From contig JAGTJL010000015.1 in assembly GCA_020746875.1 (NCBI GenBank), forward strand, positions 1-64,000: DNA of 64,000 nt. The letters run 5' to 3'. Below the pieces are notes generated by a model. It saw nothing but the letters and a program-made list of their open reading frames with translations, did not search any database and was not told the DNA's origin. Both the position numbers and the translations under genes were made by a program. Source of the DNA: Rhexocercosporidium sp. MPI-PUGE-AT-0058 (taxonomy: Eukaryota > Ascomycota > Leotiomycetes > Helotiales). Of this stretch, positions 26,268 through 36,599 are shown one piece after another. Positions within the stretch are counted from its first letter, which is position 1. Every line of letters starts with the position of its first letter.

Positions 26268-27075
26268 ATGAAATCTTATAACTTTTATAATAAAATCCGA
26301 ATTCTAATTATAATAATGCTTCTTTTAACCTTATCGAGAGCCTTAGCGGCGGCTTACTGCAATTATTATATACGTTACGTGCGCCGGATGGCAAAAGAGT
26401 CGGGCTACTCTTATTACTTCGACAAGAGTAGCTCGAAGAAATATACTTATTATATAACTTAAAAGGGATCTTATTGCCTTATAAATTAAAGTCCGGAAAA
26501 CTTTTAAAACGAGTCTAATATTAATACTTTTGATTTTTTAACTTTTATAATTTATAAGCCCGGAATATAACGCGTTATTAATAATTGCTAATAATATAAA
26601 AGTTTAAATTGCCGCTTTATTAATCGACGAGGTATTACTTATAGCGACCGCGGAGGCGCTTAAGATTATAAAAGAGTTAAGGTTTACGGTATTAAAAGAG
26701 ATTCAGGTTCTTTATTATATTAATTTTAAGTAATTAAATAACGTTATTATAAGTCGTTAAATTTATTATAAGTAATATTAATATTTAATACTTAAAGGCT
26801 TTATTAAAATTCTCGCGAGTCCTCGCTACTTTAATAATTAAAATAGCTTGCCGTAATAATAGTATTAATAATAAAGAAAAAAAGAAGGATAAGAATGAGG
26901 ATATAAGTATGACTCGTCGCTACATACGTCGTAATAATATTAAGCGTAAGGCGGCTATTACTATTATTAAAAAGAAAAAGAAAAAGAAGAAGTTTAGCCC
27001 TTCTTATATAGGATTAAACAGTAAGCTGACCGAGCCTTTATCGAGAGAAGAAGAAGACTTTTTTAATAAGAATTA
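26268..27075 (+). pseudogene. Antisense Cys-rich ORF relic of gypsy-4
   Basis: From ATG 26268, 64 codons are open to a TAA that RIP of CAA explains; the frame then continues. C31 and Tyr at 34, 47, 59, 62 and 69 give C-X2-C-X12-C-X11-C-X2-C-X6-C if restored, a two-half zinc pattern. Downstream, a shifted frame has helical, charged sequence and a Lys-rich tail near 26880-27075. Like the ORFs in gypsy-2 and gypsy-3, it lies between pol and the 3' LTR on the opposite strand. A hydrophobic run at residues 12-20 could be mistaken for a signal peptide, but is more likely a RIP artefact. Confidence 0.48.
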
Positions 27076-27099
27076 AAAAGCCTTATTTTAAATTAATTT

Positions 27100-30000
27100 C
27101 GGTAATCTTTTATAACTATTACTTTTTTTAAATCCTTATACAAAAATAGCCGTTTATAATAAAATCGGTAGCTAAGTCCTTATTAAGGTGCAATTATAAG
27201 GCCTTATTAATACTTTAAATTAAAAAATAAATAGCTATTAATTAACGTTATCGTTTTATTATCTCGAAAGGAAGTTATAATTTATTATTTTTTAAGTAAT
27301 TATAATTATCTTCTTTTAATTCTTAAGCCTTAAGCTATTTAAATAGATTTCGGAGTAGTCTTAGTTTATTAAAATGCGTTATATAAAAATCTTTTAATTT
27401 ATGAAGCGATTTTATTAAATCGGAGGCATTATATTATTATAGATCGGGGTTATAGCTTAATTATTTTACTTAATATTTAAGTACGTTATAATATAATTTA
27501 ATATTAAGGATTTCCTCGATTTCTTATTTTTCTTAACCCTCGATAACCTCCGGAGGAAGTTTCGGCGTCTTTTGACTTAATAAAGGGTCTTTCGAGTCTT
27601 TAAAAAGGAGTTTTAATATAAATACGTTATATATTTAAGAGCTTATAAGTAATTTTAATTTATAAGAATAGCTTATCTTTTTTAAAATCTTAAAAGGGCC
27701 CTCTTATTAATTTATAAACTTATAATTAAGACGGTGGTTTTTAAGGTTTTTAATTAATAAGAAGACTTCTTTTTCGACTTCTTAATTAATAGGCCTTCGT
27801 TTTTAGTTTATTATATAAGCTATACGGTTTTAAGCGGCTTATATATTTTCTTTAATAATTTTCTACGCTTATTTTATACGTTAAGCTAACTTCTTTACGT
27901 CGGCGTAATTAAACTTTTTTAATAAAATAATAGCTTTAGGCGTTCTTTAGTCTTAGTTATTACGTAGTTTTATACTAAATTTAAGTTAATATAAAGTTAT
28001 ATTAATAAATTCGTAAGGCAGAGATATTTGAGTTCTATCGATTAAAGATATTAATTCACTTTAGTTATTTTAGTAATAAGTAATAAATAATTTAAGCCTT
28101 TAATTAATATAGCGATTTATAATCTCCGTTTATTCGTTTATCTTCTTATAATAAGCTATAGAAAGCTTAATTTTAACGTTAATAATATAATAGAATTCTT
28201 TTTAAAAGGAAGAAATAAATTAAGCGCCGCGGTTAAACACAATTGTCTCCGAAATATGTCCGAATCGGTAAATTTATTAAATAAATAATTAAGTAGTGCT
28301 ATAAGCGTCGATATCTTAATAATAAAGAATTATAACGGAATCCTTTTTAAAGCGGTTAATAAATACTAAAATTCAATTAAAACTATATTTATCCTTTAGA
28401 AAATCCTTATAATTTATATATAAGTATTATATAAAGTATACGGAAATAAGTAAAAGGTATAAAAACCCTTATTATTTAGTTTATTTAAAATAAGAATATT
28501 AATAAACTCTGCAATTTCTTATATATCAAATGCAGTCTAAACTCATTCCGAATCAGTAATACTTAAGAGTAAGGAGTTAATAAGTCTTCTTTTTACTTAA
28601 ATGCGCTGTGAACGGCTAGTTATAGGCCTTTCGAATCAGTCTAATATATAGCGGGGTATTCCTTTATATATATAAACGGCTTTTAAAATATAAGAATCCG
28701 TTTATTATTATATAATCCTTAAGTAAAGACTTTTATTCTTTTATAAAAGACTTATAATTATTTTAATAAAGCTTTTTAATAAAGTTAAAGGAGGTTTTAA
28801 ATAACTTTAAAGTCAAATTATTAATAGCGTCTTCCGTTTTTAAAAAAAGAAAATAAAAAGAAATAACGTTAATTATAAACTTATTTATTAATTTTATATT
28901 AATTTTAAGGTTAAGGCGATTAGGCGTAAATAAGACTTTAAATCGGCTATTTAATTTTTTTTTTTTTTAGACTTTTAAGTCTTATTCTCTTCGACTGAAA
29001 ATATTAGCTTTTTAATTTTATTTATTTAGCGTATATATAATTTAAAAATTAAAATTAAATAAGAATTCTATTTATTAAGCTTATTTATTTATAAGGACTT
29101 TTGTTGTTATAAAATACTTTAAGGATTAGTAGTCCGAATATATTCCGAGTTTAGTTTAAATAAATATAAGTTTAAGACGCTACTTATAAAACGATTTTAT
29201 AATTATATAAAGTTCTTTATTATAGATTTCTTAATTAAGCTTATAATTATTTAAAACGTGAAAATAGAATCCTAAGAGGTATTATAATTTATTAACGTAT
29301 TATTAAGAAACTACGCTTATAATTACTTTATCGAAAGCATTAGTTTTTAATTACGTTAATAAGTCGGGGTTAAAATAATAAATCTTTTATATAATTAATA
29401 ATTAATTCTATAACTCTTTAAAGGCCTTTTTATATTCTTTCGTTTAATTTTAGAGAACCGTAAGTCGGGTAAGCGTAAAGAAAGGCTTCGTAATAAGTTT
29501 AAAGTTATAAATAAATTATCGATAAAAACCGTAAAAACCTAAGAAAGACTTTATTATTATAATAGTTTTTAAGTATTTTTAATTTTATAACGGCTTTACC
29601 TTCTTTAAGTCGGCTTTAATTCCTTTTATAATTATAATATAACTTAAGTATTTAATATGAATAACGTAGAATTTACATTTTTTAATATTAGCTTATAAGC
29701 CAGCTTTTATAAGCCGTTTTAAAATTATTTTAATATATTTTTTATATTCCTCTATCGATTTCAAATAAATTAAAATATTATTAAAATATATTATATAAAA
29801 GTCGTTTAAATAATTTAATAATACGTCGTTTATATAACGTTAGTACGTGCTTAGTTTATTATAAAGTCTAAAGAGTAATACTTTATATTTATAAGTCTTA
29901 TATTAAGTATAAAAGGTCGTATACTCTTCCGACTTAAGGTCTATTCAGATGCGATTAAATGCGGCCCGAATATCGAGTTTAATAAATACTTTAATTTTCG

Positions 30001-32950
30001 ACACGCGGGAGAAGAACTTGTTAATTTTCGGTATAAAGTATAAGTCTTTTTGCGTTAATGTATTTAAACGATAGTAATTAATATAAAAACGTAATCTTTT
30101 ATTATTCTTTTTTATAAAAAGGACGAGAAAGGCAAAGGGACTTTAACTTGTTTTAATAAATCCTTTATTAAAGTTCTTTAAAAAGTATTTTTTTAATACT
30201 TTTAACTCTTTTATTAATTAATAATATAAAAGAGAATAAGAATTAAATAATAAAGCTTTTAATTAAATCTTATAATTATAATATTAATAAAATAATAAAA
30301 CGTTTAATTTTATCTTAGAAAATACTTTCTTAAGAAGTTAATATTACTTCGGAAGCCTTTTAGCTACGATTCGAAGAGTACTTAAATCTTCTTTTTTATA
30401 TTTTTTTTATAAGACTCGGTTTACTTTATAAATATTAATTATAAAGAACTTAGTATTTTTATTCTTTATATTAAAGTAAAATGCGTTTACGTTAATTTTA
30501 TAAATAAAAAAAGGAGTTTTTTATAGAGTTATAATAAGTTCCGGGAAATAACGTAGTCGTAAACGAGGCTTTCTTATTTTTAGTTTTCCGACCGGCTTTA
30601 ATAATAAAGATTCTAGAGCTATTTCTGGCTTTTATTCCTTAAAAGGATTCTTTAATAACGTTAATACTTATATATAATTAATAACGAATTAATAATATCG
30701 TCGTCTTCAATTAATTTAATTTATAATTAAGTTACGTTAATTAATATTTAATTAATAATAGTTAATAGTTCTTACTTTAGTTTTAATAAAAAGCGATAAG
30801 ACTAGCTCTTTTGTTCAGCGAGGAGTTCGTAAGTATGCGGAGGGTTATATAAGACGGTTATTAATCGAATCGAGTTTAATATAAAAGCGTTTTATTTATT
30901 TAACGTTAATTATTATATTTTAATTTCTTAAGTTAAATATAATAAAAGGGTAATTATATACGCGTTTGCCGTTTATTATTAAGTAAAGACGTATATAATA
31001 AAAGGCGTAGCTTTATACGGAATTCTAGAATCTATAAATTAAGACAATATAAGGGAAAGGTAAAATCTTCATTCCTAAAGCTTTTAAAAGACGCACGAAA
31101 AGGGTCCGATTTATAAAGAAGTAATCGTTTATTTTAATATTTATTAAAGCGGAGAATATAACGCTATATTTATTTATATTAATAATATAAAAGATTAAGA
31201 ATTACTTTCCTTTTATAAAGGAGTTTAAATTAAACTTTAATAAATTATATTTATATAAACTTAAAAAGAAGTCTTTCCTTAAGCCTTTTCGTTTTCTTTT
31301 ATTTATCCTTTTAATAACTCTTTTTATTCTTCTTTTAATTTTACGCCTTCTTCTTCGATTCTCTTATTTACGAGCTAAACCTTAAGAGTTTTAAGGTAAT
31401 CGCTTTTATAATAATTAAATTTATTATAATTATAACACTTAATTAAATTATCGCTTATAAAAGTCTAAAGCTTTAAATATATAAAGCTTTAGCGTAGTAA
31501 AAAGGAAGTAAATTATTATTAAGAAGTAAAAAAGCGTTAAAATAAAATAAAAGAAGATTAATAAGCGAAAGTAATTCTTTAAATAAGCGTTTAAGCGAAA
31601 GAAGTAATCTAACCTGAATCGGACGGCTTCCGGGTTACATTTAAAGTACGAGTTAAAATAAAATTTAAATTAAACATACGATTTCGGCGATTCTTTAAGT
31701 TTAACGAAATAAGGTAAGAAACTATTTTATTATAATTATTCCCTTAAGTTAACTTAATAATAAAGGTCTCGTCTTATAACTTAAGAAAGAGCTTTTATTA
31801 TATATAAAAGAATTATTCCGACTTAGCGACGCTACTTTAAATAATAACGCTTTAAAATTTTATTTTAAATTTAATAAAAGTCTTCTTAAAATAAAAGTTT
31901 ATATATAAATCGTAGAAAGCAAACCGGAACTCGTCCGCTTTATAGCCGGTTAAAAAGTAAGATTTTAAAAGTATAATTATTTCTTTAGCGGTTTTAAAAG
32001 AATAAGTTTCCGAAAAGTATTAAGGTTTTAAATAAGATTATGCTATTTTAATAATTAATTCTTAAACGAGAGCATAATAATCTCTTTCTATTAAATAAAA
32101 ATTAACGTTAACTTTCAAGCGGTCTTAAATTAAAACACGCTATTATTTAAACGAAAAGTCTAAGCTATTTTTAATAAAGTAATCTTTTCCGTTAATTAAA
32201 TCTTAAAAGGCCGAAACGAGCTTAAATGAGCTCTAAGAGTAAGAAAGGCATAATCTCCTGGCGAACTTTTATTAAATTCTATTAATTAAAATAAAGAAGA
32301 AATAAAAGTTTGTAAACGACTTTAAGGTAGTTCGGAAGGCTCGGAAGGAGTAAAGTCTTTTTTAAGATTATCGTCAGGTTATATTAAATTAAGCCGAGAG
32401 ATAATAAGAGCTACGAGTATAATTTTAATTTTAATAAAGCTAAATTAGAGTTCTTTTTACTTATTTACTTAATTCTTAATTCGATTATTAACGGCTTAAA
32501 AGAGTTTTTTTAAAACGTTAAGGTTATTATAATTTATATCGTCCCGAGCTTTGCTTTTATTTTTTCGGGTAGCGATATTAGTTTTAAAAGGCGAGGCAGT
32601 AAGTGTTTTTAAATTAAGAGGCGCCCTTAAGGAAGTCGTAGTAATTAAAGGACTTAATTTAATAAGTTCTTTAGTAATTAATTAAAACATAATAAGTCTT
32701 AATAAAAACAAGTATTTAATTTAAAGTAGATTTAGAAGGGGTTTCGTACTTAAATAATAAGGTTTTAAATATAATAATAAAAACACTTCCTTAAAATCTA
32801 TCTATAGCGGCCTTTATATAAAAGGGGTTATTTAAAGCGTAATCAGCGAAGACTATTTTAGGCGTTACTAATTGCGAATTACTAAACTAAACCTTAGTTC
32901 TTAATTATTAAGAAATCTCTAAAATCTTAATTCTTTGAAATATTAATAAT
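27100..32950 (-). pseudogene. gag-pol relic of gypsy-4
   Basis: On the - strand RT is clear at about 30120-29920: KKNNKRLRF, then YYRLNTLTQKD, then IKVFIKLDIRAAFNRI. These match the Ty3/gypsy RT blocks VDYR-LN, FTKLDIR and AFHRIRI. RNase H and integrase occupy lower coordinates to about 27100, and gag occupies about 31000-32950. Stops are frequent and the element cannot be expressed. The RT differs in wording from gypsy-2, gypsy-3 and gypsy-5, so this is a separate family. Confidence 0.78.
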
Positions 32951-33008
32951 TAAATCTTTAATAAGGTATTATAAAGCCGTCTCCGGCGGAAATAATCTTT
33001 TTATTTAA

Positions 33009-33265
33009 TATAACGATACTAATTAAGAGAGCGGTATAAGAAGTATATAATAATACTTTAGCTGAGGCTATCGAGAGTTAATAAGTTTAATATAAAAGAA
33101 ATAAGAAAATAAAAAAGAAAGAGGAAGTAAAGAAAGTATGAGTTTATATATATAATCTCCTCCGAAACCCTTCCGGTACTAGTCCGACTCGGCATGACTT
33201 AGTTACCTTTAAACCCCTGGATTCCCTGACTCGCTGAGAAGCTCCTAAGTGCACCTATCGTCACA
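33009..33265 (-). repeat. gypsy-4 5' LTR (257 bp)
   Basis: Upstream LTR relative to pol. It ends CGTCACA at 33265 on the + strand. It keeps several CpA/TpG sites that are lost in the other copy. Confidence 0.9.
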
Positions 33266-34018
33266 TTAATGCGGGAGCTTTAAAAGAGATATACGCCAAC
33301 CCTTAAGTGGTATAAACAGCATAAGAGAGACGCATACCTAAAGGTGTTGGAGACTAGCAAGGGCTCAATAGACCGGAATATATAATTAAATAGCTGGTTC
33401 TAGGCTTTAGCTAGAGCTAAGTCTTTAAAACTAGAAATAATTAAAAGGACTAGCGTTAAATGGGCGTTTTTAAAGACTATCGCTATAAGGATTACACCGG
33501 AATGGGCTGATAAGCAGCTCCGGAAAGTGTTAAAAGCCGATGTTATAAGAGAAAAGCCTGCCCGCATACTTAAAGAATATAGTCGCATATTAAAAACCTT
33601 CTTATAAGTGATTCTTGCTTTTAAGAAGCTCTTTAATAAGAGAACTAAGGGTAGTGGAGCATATATAACGCTAAGAGGACTTAGTAATAGTATTAATAAG
33701 TGCCCCTGCCGGGCTAAGAAGCACATATAGTTACCTATAGACTACTCTAGGCTAAAACTAGCTTTAATAAGTTATATTAAACGTTAAATACAACTCTTAG
33801 ACGATAATAAGAAGTTAATTCGCTAACGTTTAGAGCTCCTAAAGTACCGGCAGTTGCGGGAGAGACTTTAAGAAAAGGAATAATTAAGCTTAGGCGCTAT
33901 TAACTTAGTTGCCTCTAAAAATAATATTAATAATAAAGCGACGTAAAATAAGGAAGGGGTATATACTTAAAAAGAGTAAGGAAAAAGACACTTAGTATAG
34001 TAAAGGATGTATTAAAAA

Positions 34019-34168
34019 TATAGTTTGCGGTAGCCATACTAAAAGAAGTATAATTATAGGGTCGCTCTCGTACTGACTACAATACACTTATTAAGAGTAT
34101 AGTTTATAATGGCCATACTCGACGGTTATAGTAAAAGGTCGCTCTCTTATTAATTAAAATACACTTAC
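34019..34168 (+). repeat. Imperfect 80-bp tandem duplication
   Basis: Two units start ATAGTTT at 34019 and 34099. They share CCATACT, GGTCGCTCTC and AATACACTTA at matching places. Differences include RIP-type changes and a few others. They lie just after the copia-B gag end. The role is unknown. Confidence 0.6.
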
Positions 34169-34865
34169 TTTAGTATTACGATACCTACTATTAAACCCCT
34201 AGCGCTTTAATTAGCTTTTAGGAGGTAGAAACTATTGTTTCTAATGTTTTTAGGCCTGTTAGTCCTGTGTAAGCCTGCTGGCTCTTTACTTTTAGCTCTT
34301 TAGGTATGAGTTGCTTTACGGAAAGTTTACGGTGTTTCGCAATAAAAGGGTTACTTAAATAAGATGCCTTTATTTATTTATTTAAAGCGCCGGAATAAGA
34401 CGGCACCACTTAAAGCGACGCGAACACGTAGATACGTTACTAACGCGTAACTTATTTATTACTTCGCCGACTAAAGACAATTCTTTAATAATAATAATAA
34501 TTATAGCACTCGAATATAAATGTAAGAGTTCTTATATATACGCGTAAGAGTTTTATAATTAAAGTAAACATCTTTTATTATTTTATAAAGTTATTTTTAT
34601 TTATTAAGTTAATAATATTAATATATTATATAAAACAACTTATAAAGTAATTAAACGACGTCCGACGAATCAATTGTAATATAATATTATATACTTAATA
34701 TAATAATTTAAATAATTACATTAATTTAATTAATTAAACCTATTAATTAAAATACGACTGTCCGACTTACCGCGGCCTGGTCTTCGCCTTAGGCGACGTA
34801 AAGACGTATTAACATATTATTAATTAAAGTATTAATATTACGGACGCTATTATTAAGAGAGGGAA
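34169..34865. other. AT-rich remnant, no gene seen
   Basis: Mixed sequence with small islands of normal composition (34200-34320 and 34740-34800). The last bases before 34866 (AAGAGAGGGAA) resemble a polypurine tract, so the final part is probably the 3' untranslated region of the element that owns the LTR at 34866-35126. No readable protein was found. Confidence 0.45.
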
Positions 34866-35126
34866 TAATTATTATATATATATTTATTTATTTTATTTAT
34901 ACGGAATCGGGCCCGTAATATAAAAGGGCTAAAGCTTTTATAGTATTAATAAAATTAGTCTTATTTATATATTTAATTACGTCGGCGTTTTACTTTTCTT
35001 TACGAGTAACTCCTTTTATATATACGCTTCTCCTTTAGACTTCTTTAAAAGCTAAAGATTAATTCTTTAAATATAATTTACCTTAAACTTTTACGAAGCT
35101 TTGCTTACCGTGAACTCCATCTGACA
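34866..35126 (+). repeat. 3' LTR (261 bp) of a truncated gypsy-5-family element
   Basis: Aligns end to end with the gypsy-5 LTR at 56302-56562, the same length, with nearly all differences RIP-type. It ends ATCTGACA. A purine-rich AAGAGAGGGAA just upstream marks it as a 3' LTR rather than a solo LTR. The rest of the element was not identified. The five bases after it are GCGGT; no matching left copy is visible. Confidence 0.8.
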
Positions 35127-35193
35127 GCGGTCTACAGTAAAGAACTTAATTAAGTTACGTGCAGTGCCAAGAGAGCAGCTGCCCGTGCCTATA
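35127..35193 (+). repeat. 67-bp dispersed repeat, copy 1
   Basis: Closely matches 49803-49870: both start GCGGTCTA and share an unmutated GTGCCAAGAGAGCAGCTG core and CCCGTGCCTATA. It directly abuts the LTR at 35126, while copy 2 has no LTR, so the LTR sits at or next to an insertion site inside this repeat. The parent family is unknown. Confidence 0.65.
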
Positions 35194-35459
35194 CGACAAA
35201 TTATTATTTAAAATACCTCTAATCCGGCCTTAAAAAAAGCGTAAGTCTCGCGCGCGACTATATATACCTTATTTAAAGCTCAAATATATTAATAAATATA
35301 TCGAAACCCTTATAAGATCGATCTTTATTAGTTTTAAGCTCCTTAAATAGATAACTGGAAATCTTATTCCGTGCGCACTTAAAAAATAAATTACGAGAGT
35401 TATAGAGCGAACTCAGTCTTGAATCATTACTTTTTACTAATTGTGATTTTATTATAATA

Positions 35460-36430
35460 TTCTTGAATTTAGACCTGATCCTCGAGGTCGAAAGAGAAGC
35501 CTTACACGGAGTGATACAGCTGCGATTACTAATTATTTAAACGACGAGCGAGAGTTTCTTGATAATCGTAAAGCACTTTAACTAGATATTATCGAGCAAG
35601 CAAGAGTCACTTTACCTTCGACTACGTACTTCGCATTCTTAGGCAAACACGTAATTAACGAGAAAGCTATTCGTTTAGCTTGCCGTAAAGATAAAGATAT
35701 TAGCAACTTTATTTACGAGGAAGAGAAGGAATTAGACGAGAATTAAGCTAAAGCACGCCGAGTTTATTATAAAAAATAACTTGTAATACGCCCTCGCTCG
35801 GAGAATTAAAAAGATATTATCTTTTATAATAAGTATTATTTAAGAGTTAGTCCTTAAGTTACGAAGAGAGTTAAACGTCGTCGGAGGAAGGAGGCGAGAG
35901 AGAGAGCTTATAATATTTACTTAAAGAGAATCATTTTTAAAGATACGAAAGTAAAGGCTCAAGAGGAGGAACACTTATTATTACTCAATGTTTTTATCGT
36001 TATTAAGTATAATTATAAGAAGATAATTCCGTACGATATTCCAAGTAACTCAGTTAGTAAAATAACTACGAAAATCTACGTCGAACAGATTCTTTCGGCT
36101 CTTAAAAAAGACCTCTTATCGAAAGGTTTTATTCTCTAGTAAGATAAAGATTCGGCATACGATTTAAAAGTTACGAAAAGATAATTTTTAAAGAATAATA
36201 TCCCTTATATTACTTCACCGGGGAACTCTTTTAATCTGTCGATATTTAAGTCATATATATAGCTATTAAAGAAGCTATTTCATGCTCGAAGGGTACGCAT
36301 AAGAAAGGAAAGCTTAGCTCGTTTTAAGAAGATTTTTGAAAAGCGATTTAATTAAGAAATAATTCAGAATATATATAATAACTACTGTAAACGATTACAC
36401 GATTATAAGAGAAGGAAGGGATAGATAACG
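35460..36430 (+). pseudogene. Tc1/mariner transposase relic
   Basis: One + strand frame reads about 320 codons with a few TAA/TAG at former Gln codons. The N-terminus has GRKRSLTRSDTAAITNYL, the paired-type DNA-binding start of Tc1 transposases. Near 36145 a QDKDSAYD segment takes the place of the DNAPAH block (second catalytic Asp). Near 36215 SPGNSFNLSIFKSY takes the place of the SPDLNPIE block, so the third acidic residue is altered. Weak inverted similarity (GTGCGC-ACTTA near 35371 and TAAGGTGAGCGCAC near 36473) may be remnants of terminal repeats. It is dead as a transposase. Confidence 0.7.
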
Positions 36431-36599
36431 AAGTATTAATAAAGAGTTATGATTTTTACTTAATAAATTTGGTAAGGTGAGCGCACGTGCCGCATTCGGC
36501 CATTTAATACCGCACCCTACAGAGCGCTTCTTTAGCTATTCTATTGTCCCACAGTCACCTCAGCGTGCCAGTGATCATTACAGTTTTATATACAAGACT

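Larger units (their letters stand above)
25604..33265 (-). mobile_element. gypsy-4: complete RIP-decayed Ty3/gypsy element with LTRs and target duplication
   Basis: Direct repeats of 258 and 257 bp bound 7662 bp, flanked by TTAAT at 25599-25603 and 33266-33270. Inferred termini are TGTGAC...GTCACA. Pol reads on the - strand. It interrupts the copia-B gag. The right LTR is far less RIP-altered than the left one. An extra ORF relic on the + strand lies near the 3' LTR. Confidence 0.92.
25143..34010 (+). pseudogene. copia-B gag, interrupted by gypsy-4
   Basis: The N-terminal part starts at ATG 25143. It contains PPWLIKLKA then VWHYVDPDG, the conserved copia gag region (W..LK..A...VW.Y.DP). The reading continues after gypsy-4 at 33266 with basic helical sequence and ends in a CPC-X4-H type zinc motif near 33697-33725, typical of fungal copia gag. 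Stops are all at former Gln/Trp codons. The insert occupies 25604-33265, and host TTAAT is duplicated on its two sides. A copia assignment is more likely than LINE, but no pol was seen to confirm it. Confidence 0.68.
18070..34020 (+). mobile_element. copia-B: Ty1/copia element, split by gypsy-3 and gypsy-4, 3' end not found
   Basis: The + strand element starts with an LTR at 18070, continues with a leader (18228-18280, then 25010-25142) and gag (25143-25603, then 33266-about 34010). Gypsy-3 sits in the leader and gypsy-4 in the gag. Both inserts have exact 5-bp duplications, so the host sequence can be followed across them. No protease, integrase, RT or 3' LTR of copia-B was recognised downstream, so it is truncated or its pol has been lost. 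RIP is milder here than in the gypsy inserts. Confidence 0.72.

Noticed and set aside
26268..26360. Signal-peptide-like hydrophobic N-terminus of the gypsy-4 antisense ORF
   Set aside because: The hydrophobic residues are Ile/Leu codons expected from AT-rich mutated DNA; position within a retroelement and other copies of the design argue against a secreted protein.
33400..33726. 108-codon - strand ORF rich in Leu/Ser
   Set aside because: It is antisense to the second half of the copia-B gag, which reads as a basic helical protein with a CPC-X4-H zinc motif on the + strand.
1..36400. CRISPR array, bacterial operons or ribosome binding sites
   Set aside because: Introns, HET/NB-ARC genes, chromoviruses and RIP show a fungal chromosome; no regularly spaced repeats were found.
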